Below are positions 37,074-45,679 of a stretch of 64,000 bases of DNA, one piece after another. The notes below the pieces were generated by a model. The model saw only the letters and a list, made by a program, of their open reading frames with translations, searched no databases and was not told where the DNA came from. This stretch comes from Kordia sp. (GTDB taxonomy: Bacteria > Bacteroidota > Bacteroidia > Flavobacteriales > Flavobacteriaceae). The DNA lies in the NCBI GenBank assembly GCA_002733415.1, contig NVVR01000001.1:134493-198492 (forward strand), written 5' to 3'. The translations under genes and the position numbers were made by a program. The stretch's first letter is position 1. The number at the start of each line of letters is the position of its first letter.

Positions 37074-37148
37074 AACAAGTAAGAAAATTAGCGCAATAAA
37101 AAACCTCGTCAAAGGCGGTTTTTTATTGCGCTAATTTTCTTACTTGTT
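37074..37148. terminator. Perfect 32-bp-arm hairpin, probable bidirectional terminator
   Basis: Bases 37074-37105 and 37117-37148 are perfect inverted copies (32 of 32) around an 11-base loop. The inner part AAAAAACC...GGTTTTTT is a normal bidirectional terminator lying between the convergent olsF-like and arsC genes. The outer about 24 bp on each side are extra. Such a long flawless stem is well beyond what termination needs. Confidence 0.85.
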
Positions 37149-37183
37149 CTTGTTTTTAATGCACTTCCAAAATAGTTGATAGC

Positions 37184-37603
37184 TTACTGTAAATACGATT
37201 CATTAAACTCCTTGCAATATCTTTTTATTTCATTTCTAGCTTTCTCAAAAGCTGCATGAGTATCTTTTATAGTACCCTCAATTTTTGATGGGTCAAAAAA
37301 GTTATGGTGTAATCGGATCGCATTTTTACTTGGTATAAATGGGCAGTTTTCGTTTGCATGATCACAAACAGTAATAATGTAATCAAATTCTACAGTATTA
37401 TACTCCGTTACTGAGTTTGAAGTATGTTGGGAAATGTCAATTCCATCCTCACTCATTATGGCAATTGCTTCTGGGTTTACTCCATGCGTTTCAATTCCAG
37501 CACTAAAAATAGTAGCTTTTCCCTTAAAATAATGATTTAAGTATCCATGAGCCATTTGACTACGGCAAGAGTTTCCTGTACAAAGGACTAATATGTTTTT
37601 CAT
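37184..37603 (-). CDS. arsC: Thioredoxin-coupled arsenate reductase (LMW-PTP family)
   Basis: A 139-residue low-molecular-weight phosphatase-fold protein. The P-loop CTGNSCRS (C8, C13) opens the protein; C80 and C87 in ITVCDHANENCP complete the three-cysteine relay known from staphylococcal ArsC (C10, C82, C89), and D104 in FFDPS is the general acid. This set distinguishes arsenate reductases from plain tyrosine phosphatases. It reduces arsenate to arsenite using thioredoxin. It is the last gene of the arsR-DUF6428-arsC run; no arsenite exporter gene follows. Confidence 0.92.
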   Translation of the reverse strand: MKNILVLCTGNSCRSQMAHGYLNHYFKGKATIFSAGIETHGVNPEAIAIMSEDGIDISQHTSNSVTEYNTVEFDYIITVCDHANENCPFIPSKNAIRLHHNFFDPSKIEGTIKDTHAAFEKARNEIKRYCKEFNESYLQ

Positions 37604-37637
37604 TGTTTTTTATTTAATAATTATAGCCACTGGTGGC

Positions 37638-38123
37638 TTAGCAACAGCCAGAACTAGGCGGACAACATGATTGTTCTTGCTTTGGTTCTTCGGGAAGCCC
37701 GCATAACTCTTTTGCTTTACAATCGGTTTTAGTGATACTCAATTTAATAATTAAATTAGCGCCTCTAACATCAAAATCGTCAACAAATAATTGAGTTGCA
37801 TGAAATGTTGCATTTCCGTATTCTATTTTCACTTCAGCATCTGCAACATAGGTTTTCATTTTACCTACTTTATTTAGTATTGCTAATGCTTTATATGCCG
37901 ACATAAATTCAGTTTTTCCTAATTCAGAAGGGCTTTCCCATAACTGAATTATGGTTTCTTTCCATGAGTCAGTTTGTGCTCCACAATCTACAGAATCTAC
38001 AGCAATGTGTTTTACTTCAGTAATATGATAATTTGCGCCTACTAATAGGTTAGGAGCGTATTCAAACAATAAGCTTTTGTTTGGATTGTTTTGTAGTAAG
38101 TTTAAAAATTTTTGAGTGTTCAT
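37638..38123 (-). CDS. DUF6428 family protein of arsenic operon
   Basis: A 161-residue cytoplasmic protein of the DUF6428 type, commonly found between arsR and arsC in Bacteroidota. It begins MNTQKFLNLLQNNPNKSLLFEY and carries HITEVKHIAVDSVDCGAQTDSWKETIIQLWE, typical of the family. The tail CCPPSSGCC, with C111-like upstream cysteines in TKTDCKAKELCG, is cysteine-rich and could bind arsenite or another soft metal; that is inference. It is 22 bp downstream of arsR and 34 bp upstream of arsC, so it is co-transcribed. Molecular function unknown. Confidence 0.75.
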   Translation of the reverse strand: MNTQKFLNLLQNNPNKSLLFEYAPNLLVGANYHITEVKHIAVDSVDCGAQTDSWKETIIQLWESPSELGKTEFMSAYKALAILNKVGKMKTYVADAEVKIEYGNATFHATQLFVDDFDVRGANLIIKLSITKTDCKAKELCGLPEEPKQEQSCCPPSSGCC

Positions 38124-38145
38124 GATAGTTTTGTTTTGAATTATT

Positions 38146-38469
38146 CTAGCAGCAGTTTTGTTTAGTAGTATTGAAAAAGGAATCCAATTGTTTTTTAACG
38201 TTATTCCATTGTTTGATGTTTATACAATAGCATAATTTTTTCCCCTCAACTTCACCTTGAATAAGGTCTAGTTTCTTAAGTTCTTTTAAATGTTGTGAAA
38301 TCGTTGCTTGGGCTAAGCCAATTTCCTCAACTAGATCATTACAAATACATGATTGCTGATTACTTATGTATTGTAGTATAGCAATCCGAGCAGGATGCCC
38401 TAATACTTTGAATATGACAGATAGTTCATTTTGTGCGTTTGTGAAAATTTGTGATTTAGTTATGCCCAT
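38146..38469 (-). CDS. arsR: ArsR/SmtB family arsenic-responsive repressor
   Basis: A 107-residue winged-helix repressor. ELSVIFKVLGHPARIAILQYI is the standard ArsR start, ATISQHLKELKKLDLIQGEVEGKKLCYCI is the recognition helix and wing. C41 and C43 (SCICNDL) form the CxC of the alpha-3 metal-binding type that senses arsenite/antimonite; the C-terminal NCC may add thiolate ligands. It heads the operon and should repress it from the dyad at 38478-38501, 9 bp upstream of its start. Confidence 0.92.
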   Translation of the reverse strand: MGITKSQIFTNAQNELSVIFKVLGHPARIAILQYISNQQSCICNDLVEEIGLAQATISQHLKELKKLDLIQGEVEGKKLCYCINIKQWNNVKKQLDSFFNTTKQNCC

Positions 38470-38477
38470 AATAAGTG

Positions 38478-38501
38478 ATCGTTATATTGCAATATTACGA
38501 T
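38478..38501. promoter_or_regulatory. ArsR operator dyad
   Basis: ATCGTTATATT-GC-AATATTACGAT is an inverted repeat with 10 of 11 arm positions matching, centred about 20 bp upstream of the arsR start. Its ATCG...CGAT ends and AT-rich centre are of the form expected for ArsR-family operators, and it overlaps the likely promoter, so binding would block transcription of arsR, DUF6428 and arsC. Confidence 0.72.
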
Positions 38502-38514
38502 AATAAATTGAAAT

Positions 38515-38546
38515 AAAAAACTCATGCAGTTAAGTATGAGTTTTTT
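38515..38546. terminator. Hairpin terminator downstream of TM2 gene
   Basis: AAAAAACTCAT pairs with ATGAGTTTTTT around a 10-base loop. On the minus strand it follows the TM2 gene by 4 bp and insulates it from the arsenic operon. Confidence 0.75.
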
Positions 38547-38550
38547 ATTT

Positions 38551-38841
38551 TTAAAACCAACCTTTATGATTGGTTTGGTATGTTTCAATAAACTCCTCAT
38601 CTGACTTAGTTAAATAAGTAATACCTTCAATGATAGCAATTATTTTCATGACAACTGCACCAATTCCACAAGTTAAAACTGAAACAAGTAACATGGTGAT
38701 GCCTTCCTTAGTATATCCAAGAATAAATTTATGAATTCCCAAGAAACCTATAAAAATTCCTATTATCCCAGCAACTACTCGTTTACTTTCTTGATTGCTA
38801 TGATGTAGTATTGCATTACCACTTTCATCGACTATTTCCAT
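38551..38841 (-). CDS. TM2 domain protein
   Basis: A 96-residue membrane protein with the TM2 domain: a short charged N-terminus, then two helices (VVAGIIGIFIGFLGIHKFILG and ITMLLVSVLTCGIGAVVMKII) joined by the short YTKEG turn. The motif GxxGxHKFxLG is characteristic. TM2 proteins occur throughout bacteria and eukaryotes; the function is not established. Transcribed separately, ending at the hairpin 38515-38546. Confidence 0.85.
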   Translation of the reverse strand: MEIVDESGNAILHHSNQESKRVVAGIIGIFIGFLGIHKFILGYTKEGITMLLVSVLTCGIGAVVMKIIAIIEGITYLTKSDEEFIETYQTNHKGWF

Positions 38842-38963
38842 ATTGGTTCTGTTTTTTATGTTATGCTAATTTACTAAAAAAAAAGCTATTGATATTGTGA
38901 GTAATCGGTTTTATATACTGATAATCGAATGAGTATTTAATAGTGATATTTGTGGACTATAAT

Positions 38964-40355
38964 TTATTTAAAAGCTTCATCAATTGGCTCCCATAATTCA
39001 ATTTTATTCCCTTCAGGATCTAAAATCCAACCGAATTTCCCATATTTATATTCTTCAATTTCACCAACAATAGTTACACCTTCTTCTTTTAAAGTAGCTA
39101 AGAGTTCTTTTAGGTTATAAACTCTAAAATTCATCATAAACTCTTTTTTACTTGGCTCAAAGTATGTAGTGTCTTTTTTGAAAGGGGTCCATTGTGTGGT
39201 AGCGTCATTACCTTGTTTGTCTTTCCATCTAAAAGTGCATCCATAGTCATCAGTGTTTAATCCTAAATGATCTTTGTACCAATCCTTAGTCGCTTTTGGA
39301 TCGTCAGATTTAAAGAAAACACCACCAATTCCTGTGACACGTTTAGGAGTAGTTTCTGACGAATTAACTTTATTGTTATTACTTGAAACAAAAACAGATT
39401 TAATTTTAGCTACAATTGTTTCCGCTAATTTTATTTTAGATTCTACTGTCCAGCCAGCAACATGAGGCGATAATAAAACATTGTCAGTATTTATTAAATA
39501 TTGAAACGCTTCTGGCATCTCGTCCCGATTGCTATCGAGAGCATTCGATGCAGTATCGTTTTTAAAAAGGTTTTCAAAGGATTCTTTTTCATATTCTAAT
39601 ACGTCTAAACCAGCTCCAAGGATTTTCCCTTCCTGTAAGGCACTAGTCAGATCTTTGGTTACAACGGCATTGCCTCTAGCGGTATTTATTAGCCAAAATG
39701 GCTTAGAGAAATTATTGATAAATGCCTCATTTACCATGTTATGTGATAATGTATTAAAAGGGGTATGTAAGCTTAATACATCGGCTTTTTCTTGAAGTTC
39801 TTTCAAGCTAACTTGTTTGCAATTTTCATCACCAACGTTAGTTTTTATATCATAACATATTACTTCAACATCAAAGCCTCTTAGTTTTTTAGCAAAGGAT
39901 TCTCCCATGTTTCCATAGCCAATTAACCCAACAGTTTTCCCGTCTAACTCTAAGCCTCTATTTGTTTCACGAAGCCATTTCCCTTGCCTGATTTCTTTGT
40001 CTGCTTTATTCAGTTTATTAAATAAAGAGAGTAGCATTCCTAAAGCATGTTCTCCAACTGCATTCCTGTTTCCTTCTGGAGCAGCAATTAGTTTGATTCC
40101 TTTTTTTTTGGCGTATTCACAATCAATACTTTCCAATCCAGCACCAACACGAGCGATGAATTTTAAATTTGTTGCTGCATCGATAAATTGTTGGTCTATT
40201 TTAAACCTGCTTCTAATTACAATACCATCATAGGATGCTATTTTTTGTTCTATTGCTGCTTTTGATGAAGTATAATCTTCGTCATTAGAAAAACCTAAAT
40301 CGTTTAGTTGGTTGATTAAAGTAGGATGATTACTATCTATGTGTAGTATATTCAT
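38964..40355 (-). CDS. D-2-hydroxyacid dehydrogenase fused to glyoxalase/VOC domain
   Basis: A 463-residue fusion. Residues 1 to about 315 are a SerA-like NAD-dependent 2-hydroxyacid dehydrogenase: VGEHALGMLLSL, GLIGYGNMGESFAKKL (dinucleotide loop), the catalytic Arg in INTARGNAV, Glu in VLEYEKE and His in SPHVAGWT. After a Ser/Asn-rich linker, residues about 335-463 are a complete VOC/glyoxalase-like domain (GGVFFKSDDPKATKDWYKDH to WILDPEGNKIELWEP). The start at 40355 is preferred over an in-frame codon at 40397 because MNILHIDSNHP is the normal start and a TATATTTG promoter element lies between. Residues about 266-279 hold an in-frame repeat insertion. The substrate of either half is uncertain; 3-phosphoglycerate is possible for the first. 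Confidence 0.85.
   Translation of the reverse strand: MNILHIDSNHPTLINQLNDLGFSNDEDYTSSKAAIEQKIASYDGIVIRSRFKIDQQFIDAATNLKFIARVGAGLESIDCEYAKKKGIKLIAAPEGNRNAVGEHALGMLLSLFNKLNKADKEIRQGKWLRETNRGLELDGKTVGLIGYGNMGESFAKKLRGFDVEVICYDIKTNVGDENCKQVSLKELQEKADVLSLHTPFNTLSHNMVNEAFINNFSKPFWLINTARGNAVVTKDLTSALQEGKILGAGLDVLEYEKESFENLFKNDTASNALDSNRDEMPEAFQYLINTDNVLLSPHVAGWTVESKIKLAETIVAKIKSVFVSSNNNKVNSSETTPKRVTGIGGVFFKSDDPKATKDWYKDHLGLNTDDYGCTFRWKDKQGNDATTQWTPFKKDTTYFEPSKKEFMMNFRVYNLKELLATLKEEGVTIVGEIEEYKYGKFGWILDPEGNKIELWEPIDEAFK
39517..39546 (-). repeat. Palindromic repeat inserted in frame within dehydrogenase gene
   Basis: The partner of 5240-5269 in hemW: 23 of 30 bases identical on the coding strand, same frame, peptide NALDSNRDEM. 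The core TCTCGATAGCAATCGGGA is an imperfect palindrome. It lies in a surface loop region between ENLF and PEAFQYL, before the catalytic His, where family members are usually shorter (remembered spacing). Confidence 0.55.
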
Positions 40356-40373
40356 ATAAGAATGTATTGTAAT

Positions 40374-40381
40374 CAAATATA
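40374..40381 (-). promoter_or_regulatory. Putative -7 element of dehydrogenase-glyoxalase gene
   Basis: On the minus strand TATATTTG matches TAnnTTTG, 18 bp upstream of the start at 40355. It supports that start. A TTTG lies at 40395-40398, at a spacing shorter than usual. Confidence 0.45.
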
Positions 40382-40419
40382 CGAATGAAAGTTTCAAAAT
40401 AATATTAGGATATGTTTAA

Positions 40420-40454
40420 TTATTTCTTATTAAGAATATCTTAATAAGAAATAA
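40420..40454. repeat. Perfect AT-rich palindrome between divergent genes
   Basis: Two perfect 16-bp arms (TTATTTCTTATTAAGA and its complement) around a 3-base centre. It sits between two divergent starts (40355 minus, 40582 plus), so it is not a normal terminator. It could be a regulator site or a cruciform-forming repeat. Confidence 0.6.
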
Positions 40455-40523
40455 CACGTTGGCGAATCCATAATCAACTATTAATCAATATCTTGTATTT
40501 TTTTTTGTTATGGATAATTTGTT

Positions 40524-40544
40524 TTTACACTATAAAAGTGTAAA
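40524..40544. promoter_or_regulatory. Dyad upstream of T9SS cargo gene
   Basis: TTTACACT-ATAAA-AGTGTAAA is a perfect 8-bp inverted repeat 37 bp upstream of the start at 40582. It has the size of a dimeric regulator site; the regulator is unknown. Confidence 0.4.
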
Positions 40545-40581
40545 TTGCTCGACTAATTGAAAAAATAAACCCAGAATTATT

Positions 40582-43500
40582 ATGAAAAAAATATTACTTA
40601 GTATTGTAGGGATACTATGTTTAAGTGCTATAGGTTATGTAACATTTAATAAGCAAGAGATTCCTACAGAAGAAAATAATGCAATAGTAACTGTGAAAAA
40701 TTCACACAGGGAATTTGCGAAAAACTCTCCGTTTTCTGAAGTGTCTAAGCTTTCAAAAAAAGAGAGAAAAGCACAAGGTTTACCCCCTAATAAATATTTA
40801 GAAAGAGAATGGGAGTTAACAATGAACCCTCAACTAGGAAGACCAACACCTGAGAATTTATATGATATAAAAAAATTACTAAATGAATCTCATGCTCAAG
40901 CTAGAGTTTCTGGTGATGCATCTGACAATAATTGGGTTGAAAGAGGGCCTAATAACGTTGGAGGTAGAACTAGAGCGGTAATGTTTGATCCTAATGATGT
41001 TACTAATGAAACTGTTTTTGCAGGAGGAGTTAGTGGAGGATTATGGAAAAACATTAATATTTCTAATGGCAGTTCAGTATGGACTCAAGTAGTTATTTCA
41101 GAAAATTTAAATATTTCTTGTATCGTTGCTGATCCAAATAATTCAATGATCTTTTATTTAGGTACGGGTGAATCATACACTAGAGGTGATGGAAATGGGA
41201 ACGGAATATGGAAGTCTACAGACGGTGGAGCTTCATGGGCAAAAGTGTTTGGAGGAATCAGTGGAGCAACTACATTTCAGGCGGCTTCAGTTATTACTGT
41301 AAATACACCAGCAGGTATTGCTGCTGATTATCCATGTTATCCTTCTACTGCATTTGGTTCAGAAATCACTTCTGTAATGACAGCAGATTTTATCTTGGCT
41401 GATGATGGTACTGCACCAAATGACGACGGTTGTACAGCTTTTGTTAATAGTGGAGCAATGGCTGGTAAAATAGCATTGATAAGAAGAGGGTCGTGTACTT
41501 TTGTTTCTAAGGTTTTAGCAGCACAAGACGCTGGTGCAATTGGTGCAATTGTAATGAATAACGTTGCTGGTACACCAGTAGCAATGGGAGGTACTGATGC
41601 ATTAATTACAATACCTTCAGTAATGATATCAATGTCTGATGGTGATACATTGGTAGCTCAATTAGGAGGAGGAGTTAATGGAGCTTTAAATCCAGCTACA
41701 GGTGATTATACTGGAAATTTAGTTCCAGGAGCACAACATATTAATGATCTTGTTATTAGAGATAATGGAGGTGCTTCAGAAGTGTATGCAGCAGTAGGAG
41801 CTAATTATTATGCAGGTGCTTATATTGGAGGAGATAGTTATGGTTTATACAAATCAGTAAACGCTGGTGGTGCATGGACCAAGTTAACATTGCCATTAAC
41901 TGCAAATGGGAAAGAGTACACACCTAATGATATCGCAATTGCAGCTGATAATAAAGTATGGATAGGAACTACAAATACAACTACTACAAGTGAAGGTGGT
42001 GGAAAGGTATTAGCGTCTACTAATGCTGCAGGAACTACATTTGAAGATAAATATACTATTACCAATGGTAATAGAGTGCAAATAGTGGCGTCTGCTACAA
42101 ATGCAGGTACTTTATATGTGTTAGCAGCAGTGCAAACACTAAATGCTGGAGGAACAGCATATGAAGCACCATATTTAGGGATGGTAAAAACAATTAATAG
42201 TTTTACTTCAACAACAAACATGGCATTACCGAGCGATTCTGATGGAGGTATTGCAGCAGATGATTTTACAAGAGGGCAATCTTTTTATGATTTAGTAATT
42301 GCTGTTGACCCTACTGATGATCAAAATTTATATGTTGGAGGTATTGATTTATTCAAGTCAACTAGCGCTGGAGCATCATGGAGTCAATTTTCTCACTGGT
42401 ATGGTGGCTTTTCACAGCAAGAAGTACATGCTGATCAGCATGCCATTGTATTTGCTCCAGGAGCGTCAAATAAAATGATTTTCGGGAATGATGGAGGTGT
42501 GTATTACTCTTCAAATAGTGGTACTACAACAAGTTCTAGGAATTCAGGATATAATACGTCGCAGTTTTACAGTATAGGTGTCGCGCCAACATCGTCAGGT
42601 GGAGATAATTTCGCAGGAGGATTACAAGATAATGGAACACAAGCATTCAATAATGCATCTGTAGGAATGAATAGTTCAGTTGAAACTCAAGGTGGTGATG
42701 GTGCAGCAACGGATTATGATCAAGACACAGGTAATTACTATATATCAAATTATGTATATAATGATAATATTAACCAAAGAAACCTTAATGGTTCTTCTAT
42801 AAGGAATGTGAATAGTGAAAGTGGTTCAAAAGGTGATTTTATCAACCAACAAGATTTAGATTCTAATTTAAATATATTATATACAAATTATACTGATGGT
42901 ACTACTTACCAGATTAGAAGATATAAAATACCTAATTTTGGATCTGTAAACAAAACGATACTTACTGATGCATTACTTCAAAGTGGTGGAGCACCTACAG
43001 CATTTAAAGTATCTCCTTTTACAACGGGGTCTACTAAATTATATATCGGAACATATTTTGGAGATTTATTAAGAGTAGATGGGGCAGATGGGAACTCTCA
43101 AACATGGACAAGTATTGGTACAGATAATTTTATCGGTAGTATTTCTGATGTAGAATTTGGTGCAACCGAGGCAGATATTTTTGTAACAATGCACAATTAT
43201 GGTGTTGAAAGTGTTTGGTATACTAGTAATGCAGATGAAGCTGATCCAGCTAATATTGTTTGGCAGGCAAAAGAAGGTAACTTACCTGATATGCCTGTAA
43301 AATGTATATTGCAAAATCCATTGAATACTGAAGAAGTTGTTGTTGGTACGGAATTAGGTGTTTGGTATACAAATGATTTTTCATCAGCTAGTCCAACTTG
43401 GCGTTCAGCTTTTTACGGAATGAGTAATGTTAAAGTTACTGATTTAGATATGAGAGATGATTATGCGGTTTATGCTTCTACTTATGGTAGAGGAGTGTTT

Positions 43501-43797
43501 TCAGGAGTATTTACTGCCACACCTTTATCAATTAACGACGAAGCAATAGCAGATAATTCTGTTGTAATATACCCAACAATATCTAATGGTAATGTATTTG
43601 TAAAATCTACAGTAGATTATAAAGATACTAAGGTTATGGTATATGATCTTAACGGAAAGTTAACTAATGAAACTTCATTACAATTATATTCTAATGGAGA
43701 AACAAAGTTGGATTTAACAAGCTTAAGCTCAGGAATGTATTTTGTTAACTTGTCATCAGGTAAACTTAACAAGACAATTAAAATCATTAAAAAATAA
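40582..43797 (+). CDS. Secreted PA-domain/BNR-repeat protein with T9SS type A sorting domain
   Basis: A 1071-residue secreted protein. A hydrophobic N-terminal signal (1 to about 20) is followed by a charged propeptide-like stretch, then sortilin/BNR-like propeller repeats (GIWKSTDGGASWAKVF, GLYKSVNAGGAWTKLT, LFKSTSAGASWSQF) and ADQHAIVF-type motifs. A protease-associated (PA) domain is inserted at about 235-365 (GKIALIRRGSCTFVSKVLAAQ, GAIGAIVMNN). Residues about 990-1071 are a T9SS type A sorting domain (VVIYPTISNGNVFV, VYDLNGKL, SSGMYFVNL, KTIKIIKK), so export and surface attachment or release go through the type IX system. No protease catalytic motif is seen; it may be a surface binding protein. 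The gene stands alone, with a terminator at 43818. Confidence 0.85.
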   Translation: MKKILLSIVGILCLSAIGYVTFNKQEIPTEENNAIVTVKNSHREFAKNSPFSEVSKLSKKERKAQGLPPNKYLEREWELTMNPQLGRPTPENLYDIKKLLNESHAQARVSGDASDNNWVERGPNNVGGRTRAVMFDPNDVTNETVFAGGVSGGLWKNINISNGSSVWTQVVISENLNISCIVADPNNSMIFYLGTGESYTRGDGNGNGIWKSTDGGASWAKVFGGISGATTFQAASVITVNTPAGIAADYPCYPSTAFGSEITSVMTADFILADDGTAPNDDGCTAFVNSGAMAGKIALIRRGSCTFVSKVLAAQDAGAIGAIVMNNVAGTPVAMGGTDALITIPSVMISMSDGDTLVAQLGGGVNGALNPATGDYTGNLVPGAQHINDLVIRDNGGASEVYAAVGANYYAGAYIGGDSYGLYKSVNAGGAWTKLTLPLTANGKEYTPNDIAIAADNKVWIGTTNTTTTSEGGGKVLASTNAAGTTFEDKYTITNGNRVQIVASATNAGTLYVLAAVQTLNAGGTAYEAPYLGMVKTINSFTSTTNMALPSDSDGGIAADDFTRGQSFYDLVIAVDPTDDQNLYVGGIDLFKSTSAGASWSQFSHWYGGFSQQEVHADQHAIVFAPGASNKMIFGNDGGVYYSSNSGTTTSSRNSGYNTSQFYSIGVAPTSSGGDNFAGGLQDNGTQAFNNASVGMNSSVETQGGDGAATDYDQDTGNYYISNYVYNDNINQRNLNGSSIRNVNSESGSKGDFINQQDLDSNLNILYTNYTDGTTYQIRRYKIPNFGSVNKTILTDALLQSGGAPTAFKVSPFTTGSTKLYIGTYFGDLLRVDGADGNSQTWTSIGTDNFIGSISDVEFGATEADIFVTMHNYGVESVWYTSNADEADPANIVWQAKEGNLPDMPVKCILQNPLNTEEVVVGTELGVWYTNDFSSASPTWRSAFYGMSNVKVTDLDMRDDYAVYASTYGRGVFSGVFTATPLSINDEAIADNSVVIYPTISNGNVFVKSTVDYKDTKVMVYDLNGKLTNETSLQLYSNGETKLDLTSLSSGMYFVNLSSGKLNKTIKIIKK

Positions 43798-43817
43798 TAA
43801 ATTTTAATGTTAAAATT

Positions 43818-43848
43818 AAAAGGAGCATCATTGATGCTCCTTTTTTTT
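43818..43848. terminator. Bidirectional terminator between T9SS cargo gene and dxs
   Basis: AAAAGGAGCATCA pairs with TGATGCTCCTTTT (perfect 13-bp arms, closing on about 3 unpaired bases) and runs into eight Ts. It lies between convergent genes and can serve both. Confidence 0.88.
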
Positions 43849-43884
43849 ATGCTTAAAATTGTTGTATTTATATTAAAAAAACTA

Positions 43885-45675
43885 CTAATTTATTCTTTCG
43901 ATATGCTTTTTTAGTATTCGTAATATGTGCTTTTGAGATATCCCCACAACATCATACAATTCAGCTACAGTTCCATGTTCGATAAATTGATCAGGAATAC
44001 CTAGAGTCTGTATGTTGTTTTTGTAGTTGTGTAATGCAGCGAATTCTGTTATTGCACTTCCGAATCCGCCAACTATAGTTCCATCTTCTATAGTGATGAT
44101 TGTTTGATGTTTGCTGAAAATGGTATGCAATAATTTCTGATCTAAAGGTTTTATAAATTGCATGTCATAATGAGCAACTTTTTCAACTTCTTTTTTTGTT
44201 AAATAAGGATAAACTTCTTGTAGGTAATTTCCAATATGACCAATGCTAAGTATGGCAATTTCACTACCTTCTTTTATACATTCACCTTTTCCTAGTTCGA
44301 TTTTTTTGTATGGTTGTTTCCAATCAATTAATACGCCTCTCCCTCGAGGGTATCTTATAGCAATAGGGTTGTCTAGTCCTAATTGAGCGGTGTAAAGAAT
44401 ATTCCGTAATTCAACTTCATTTCTAGGAGAAAAAATAATCAAATTAGGAATACATCTCAAATACGCTAAATCAAAAACTCCATGATGAGTTGCGCCATCC
44501 TCGCCAACTAAACCTGCTCTATCTAAACAGAAAATTACAGGTAAGTTTTGTAACGCAACGTCATGAATTATTTGATCATAGGAACGTTGTAAAAATGTGG
44601 AATAAATATTACAATACACGATCATTCCTTGGGTAGCCATTCCGGCAGCTAAAGTAACTGCATGTTGTTCTGCTATACCAACGTCAATTGCGCGTTTTGG
44701 TAGTGTATCCATCATTATTTTTAAGGAACTTCCTGTAGGCATCGCGGGGGTTATCCCTACAATTTTATCGTTTTTAAGCGCTAAATCAAGGATGGTTTCT
44801 CCAAAAACATCTTGATATTTTGGAGGCTGAGTAACGGATGGTTTACTTGTTAATTCACCGGTTTTAGCATCAAATTTTCCAGGAGCATGATATTTAACCT
44901 GGTCTTGCTCAGCTTGTTTTAAGCCTTTTCCTTTAGTAGTGATTACATGCAGAAATTTTGGACCTTTTATTTTTTTTAATCTATTGAATTCTGAAATTAA
45001 TTTGTCAAAATCATGCCCGTCAACCGGGCCAGAATATTCAAAATTTAAAGCTTCAAAAATATTATGTTGATGATTTGCTTTTCCTTTTTTAATCCCTGTA
45101 AAATATTGTTTTAAAGCGCCAACACTTGGATCAATTCCTATGGCATTATCGTTTAATATCACTAACAAATTTGCCTTAGAAACTCCTGCATGGTTCAAGG
45201 CTTCAAACGCCATTCCACTTGCAATAGAGGCATCGCCAATTATTGCTATGTGTTGTTTTTCAGTTTCTCCTTTTAGGTTTGATGCCATAGCCATTCCTAA
45301 AGCAGCCGATATAGAGGTTGATGAATGTCCAACACCAAATGTATCGTAAACACTTTCTTTTCTATTAGGAAAGCCCGAGAGACCTCCTAATTGACGGTTG
45401 GTATGAAACTGTTCTCTGCGTTCTGTTAAAATTTTATGCCCGTAAGCTTGATGGCCTACATCCCATACTAATAAGTCGTTTGGAGTATCAAAAATATAAT
45501 GTAATGCAATAGTCAATTCTACCACTCCTAAACTGGCTCCTAGGTGGCCTTCTTTTATGGCAACAATGTCAATAATAAAGTCACGCAACTCTTTTGCAAT
45601 AATGATTAATTGACTTTTGTCAAGTTTTCTTAATTCAATCGGATTAAATATTGTTGAGAGTAAATTGTCTGACAT
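43885..45675 (-). CDS. dxs: 1-deoxy-D-xylulose-5-phosphate synthase
   Basis: A 596-residue thiamine-diphosphate enzyme that joins pyruvate and glyceraldehyde 3-phosphate in the first step of the MEP isoprenoid pathway. Visible motifs: LVWDVGHQAYGHKIL, GFPNRKESVYDTFGVGHSSTS, the ThDP site GDASIASGMAFEALNHAG to LNDNAIGID (GDG of most homologues is GDA here, which I recall as usual in flavobacteria), VGIAEQHAVTLAAGMA and DRAGLVGEDGATHHGVFDLA. It is somewhat shorter than the E. coli enzyme. Divergent from tadA with only 26 bp between start codons. Confidence 0.95.
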   Translation of the reverse strand: MSDNLLSTIFNPIELRKLDKSQLIIIAKELRDFIIDIVAIKEGHLGASLGVVELTIALHYIFDTPNDLLVWDVGHQAYGHKILTERREQFHTNRQLGGLSGFPNRKESVYDTFGVGHSSTSISAALGMAMASNLKGETEKQHIAIIGDASIASGMAFEALNHAGVSKANLLVILNDNAIGIDPSVGALKQYFTGIKKGKANHQHNIFEALNFEYSGPVDGHDFDKLISEFNRLKKIKGPKFLHVITTKGKGLKQAEQDQVKYHAPGKFDAKTGELTSKPSVTQPPKYQDVFGETILDLALKNDKIVGITPAMPTGSSLKIMMDTLPKRAIDVGIAEQHAVTLAAGMATQGMIVYCNIYSTFLQRSYDQIIHDVALQNLPVIFCLDRAGLVGEDGATHHGVFDLAYLRCIPNLIIFSPRNEVELRNILYTAQLGLDNPIAIRYPRGRGVLIDWKQPYKKIELGKGECIKEGSEIAILSIGHIGNYLQEVYPYLTKKEVEKVAHYDMQFIKPLDQKLLHTIFSKHQTIITIEDGTIVGGFGSAITEFAALHNYKNNIQTLGIPDQFIEHGTVAELYDVVGISQKHILRILKKHIERIN

Positions 45676-45679
45676 AAAA

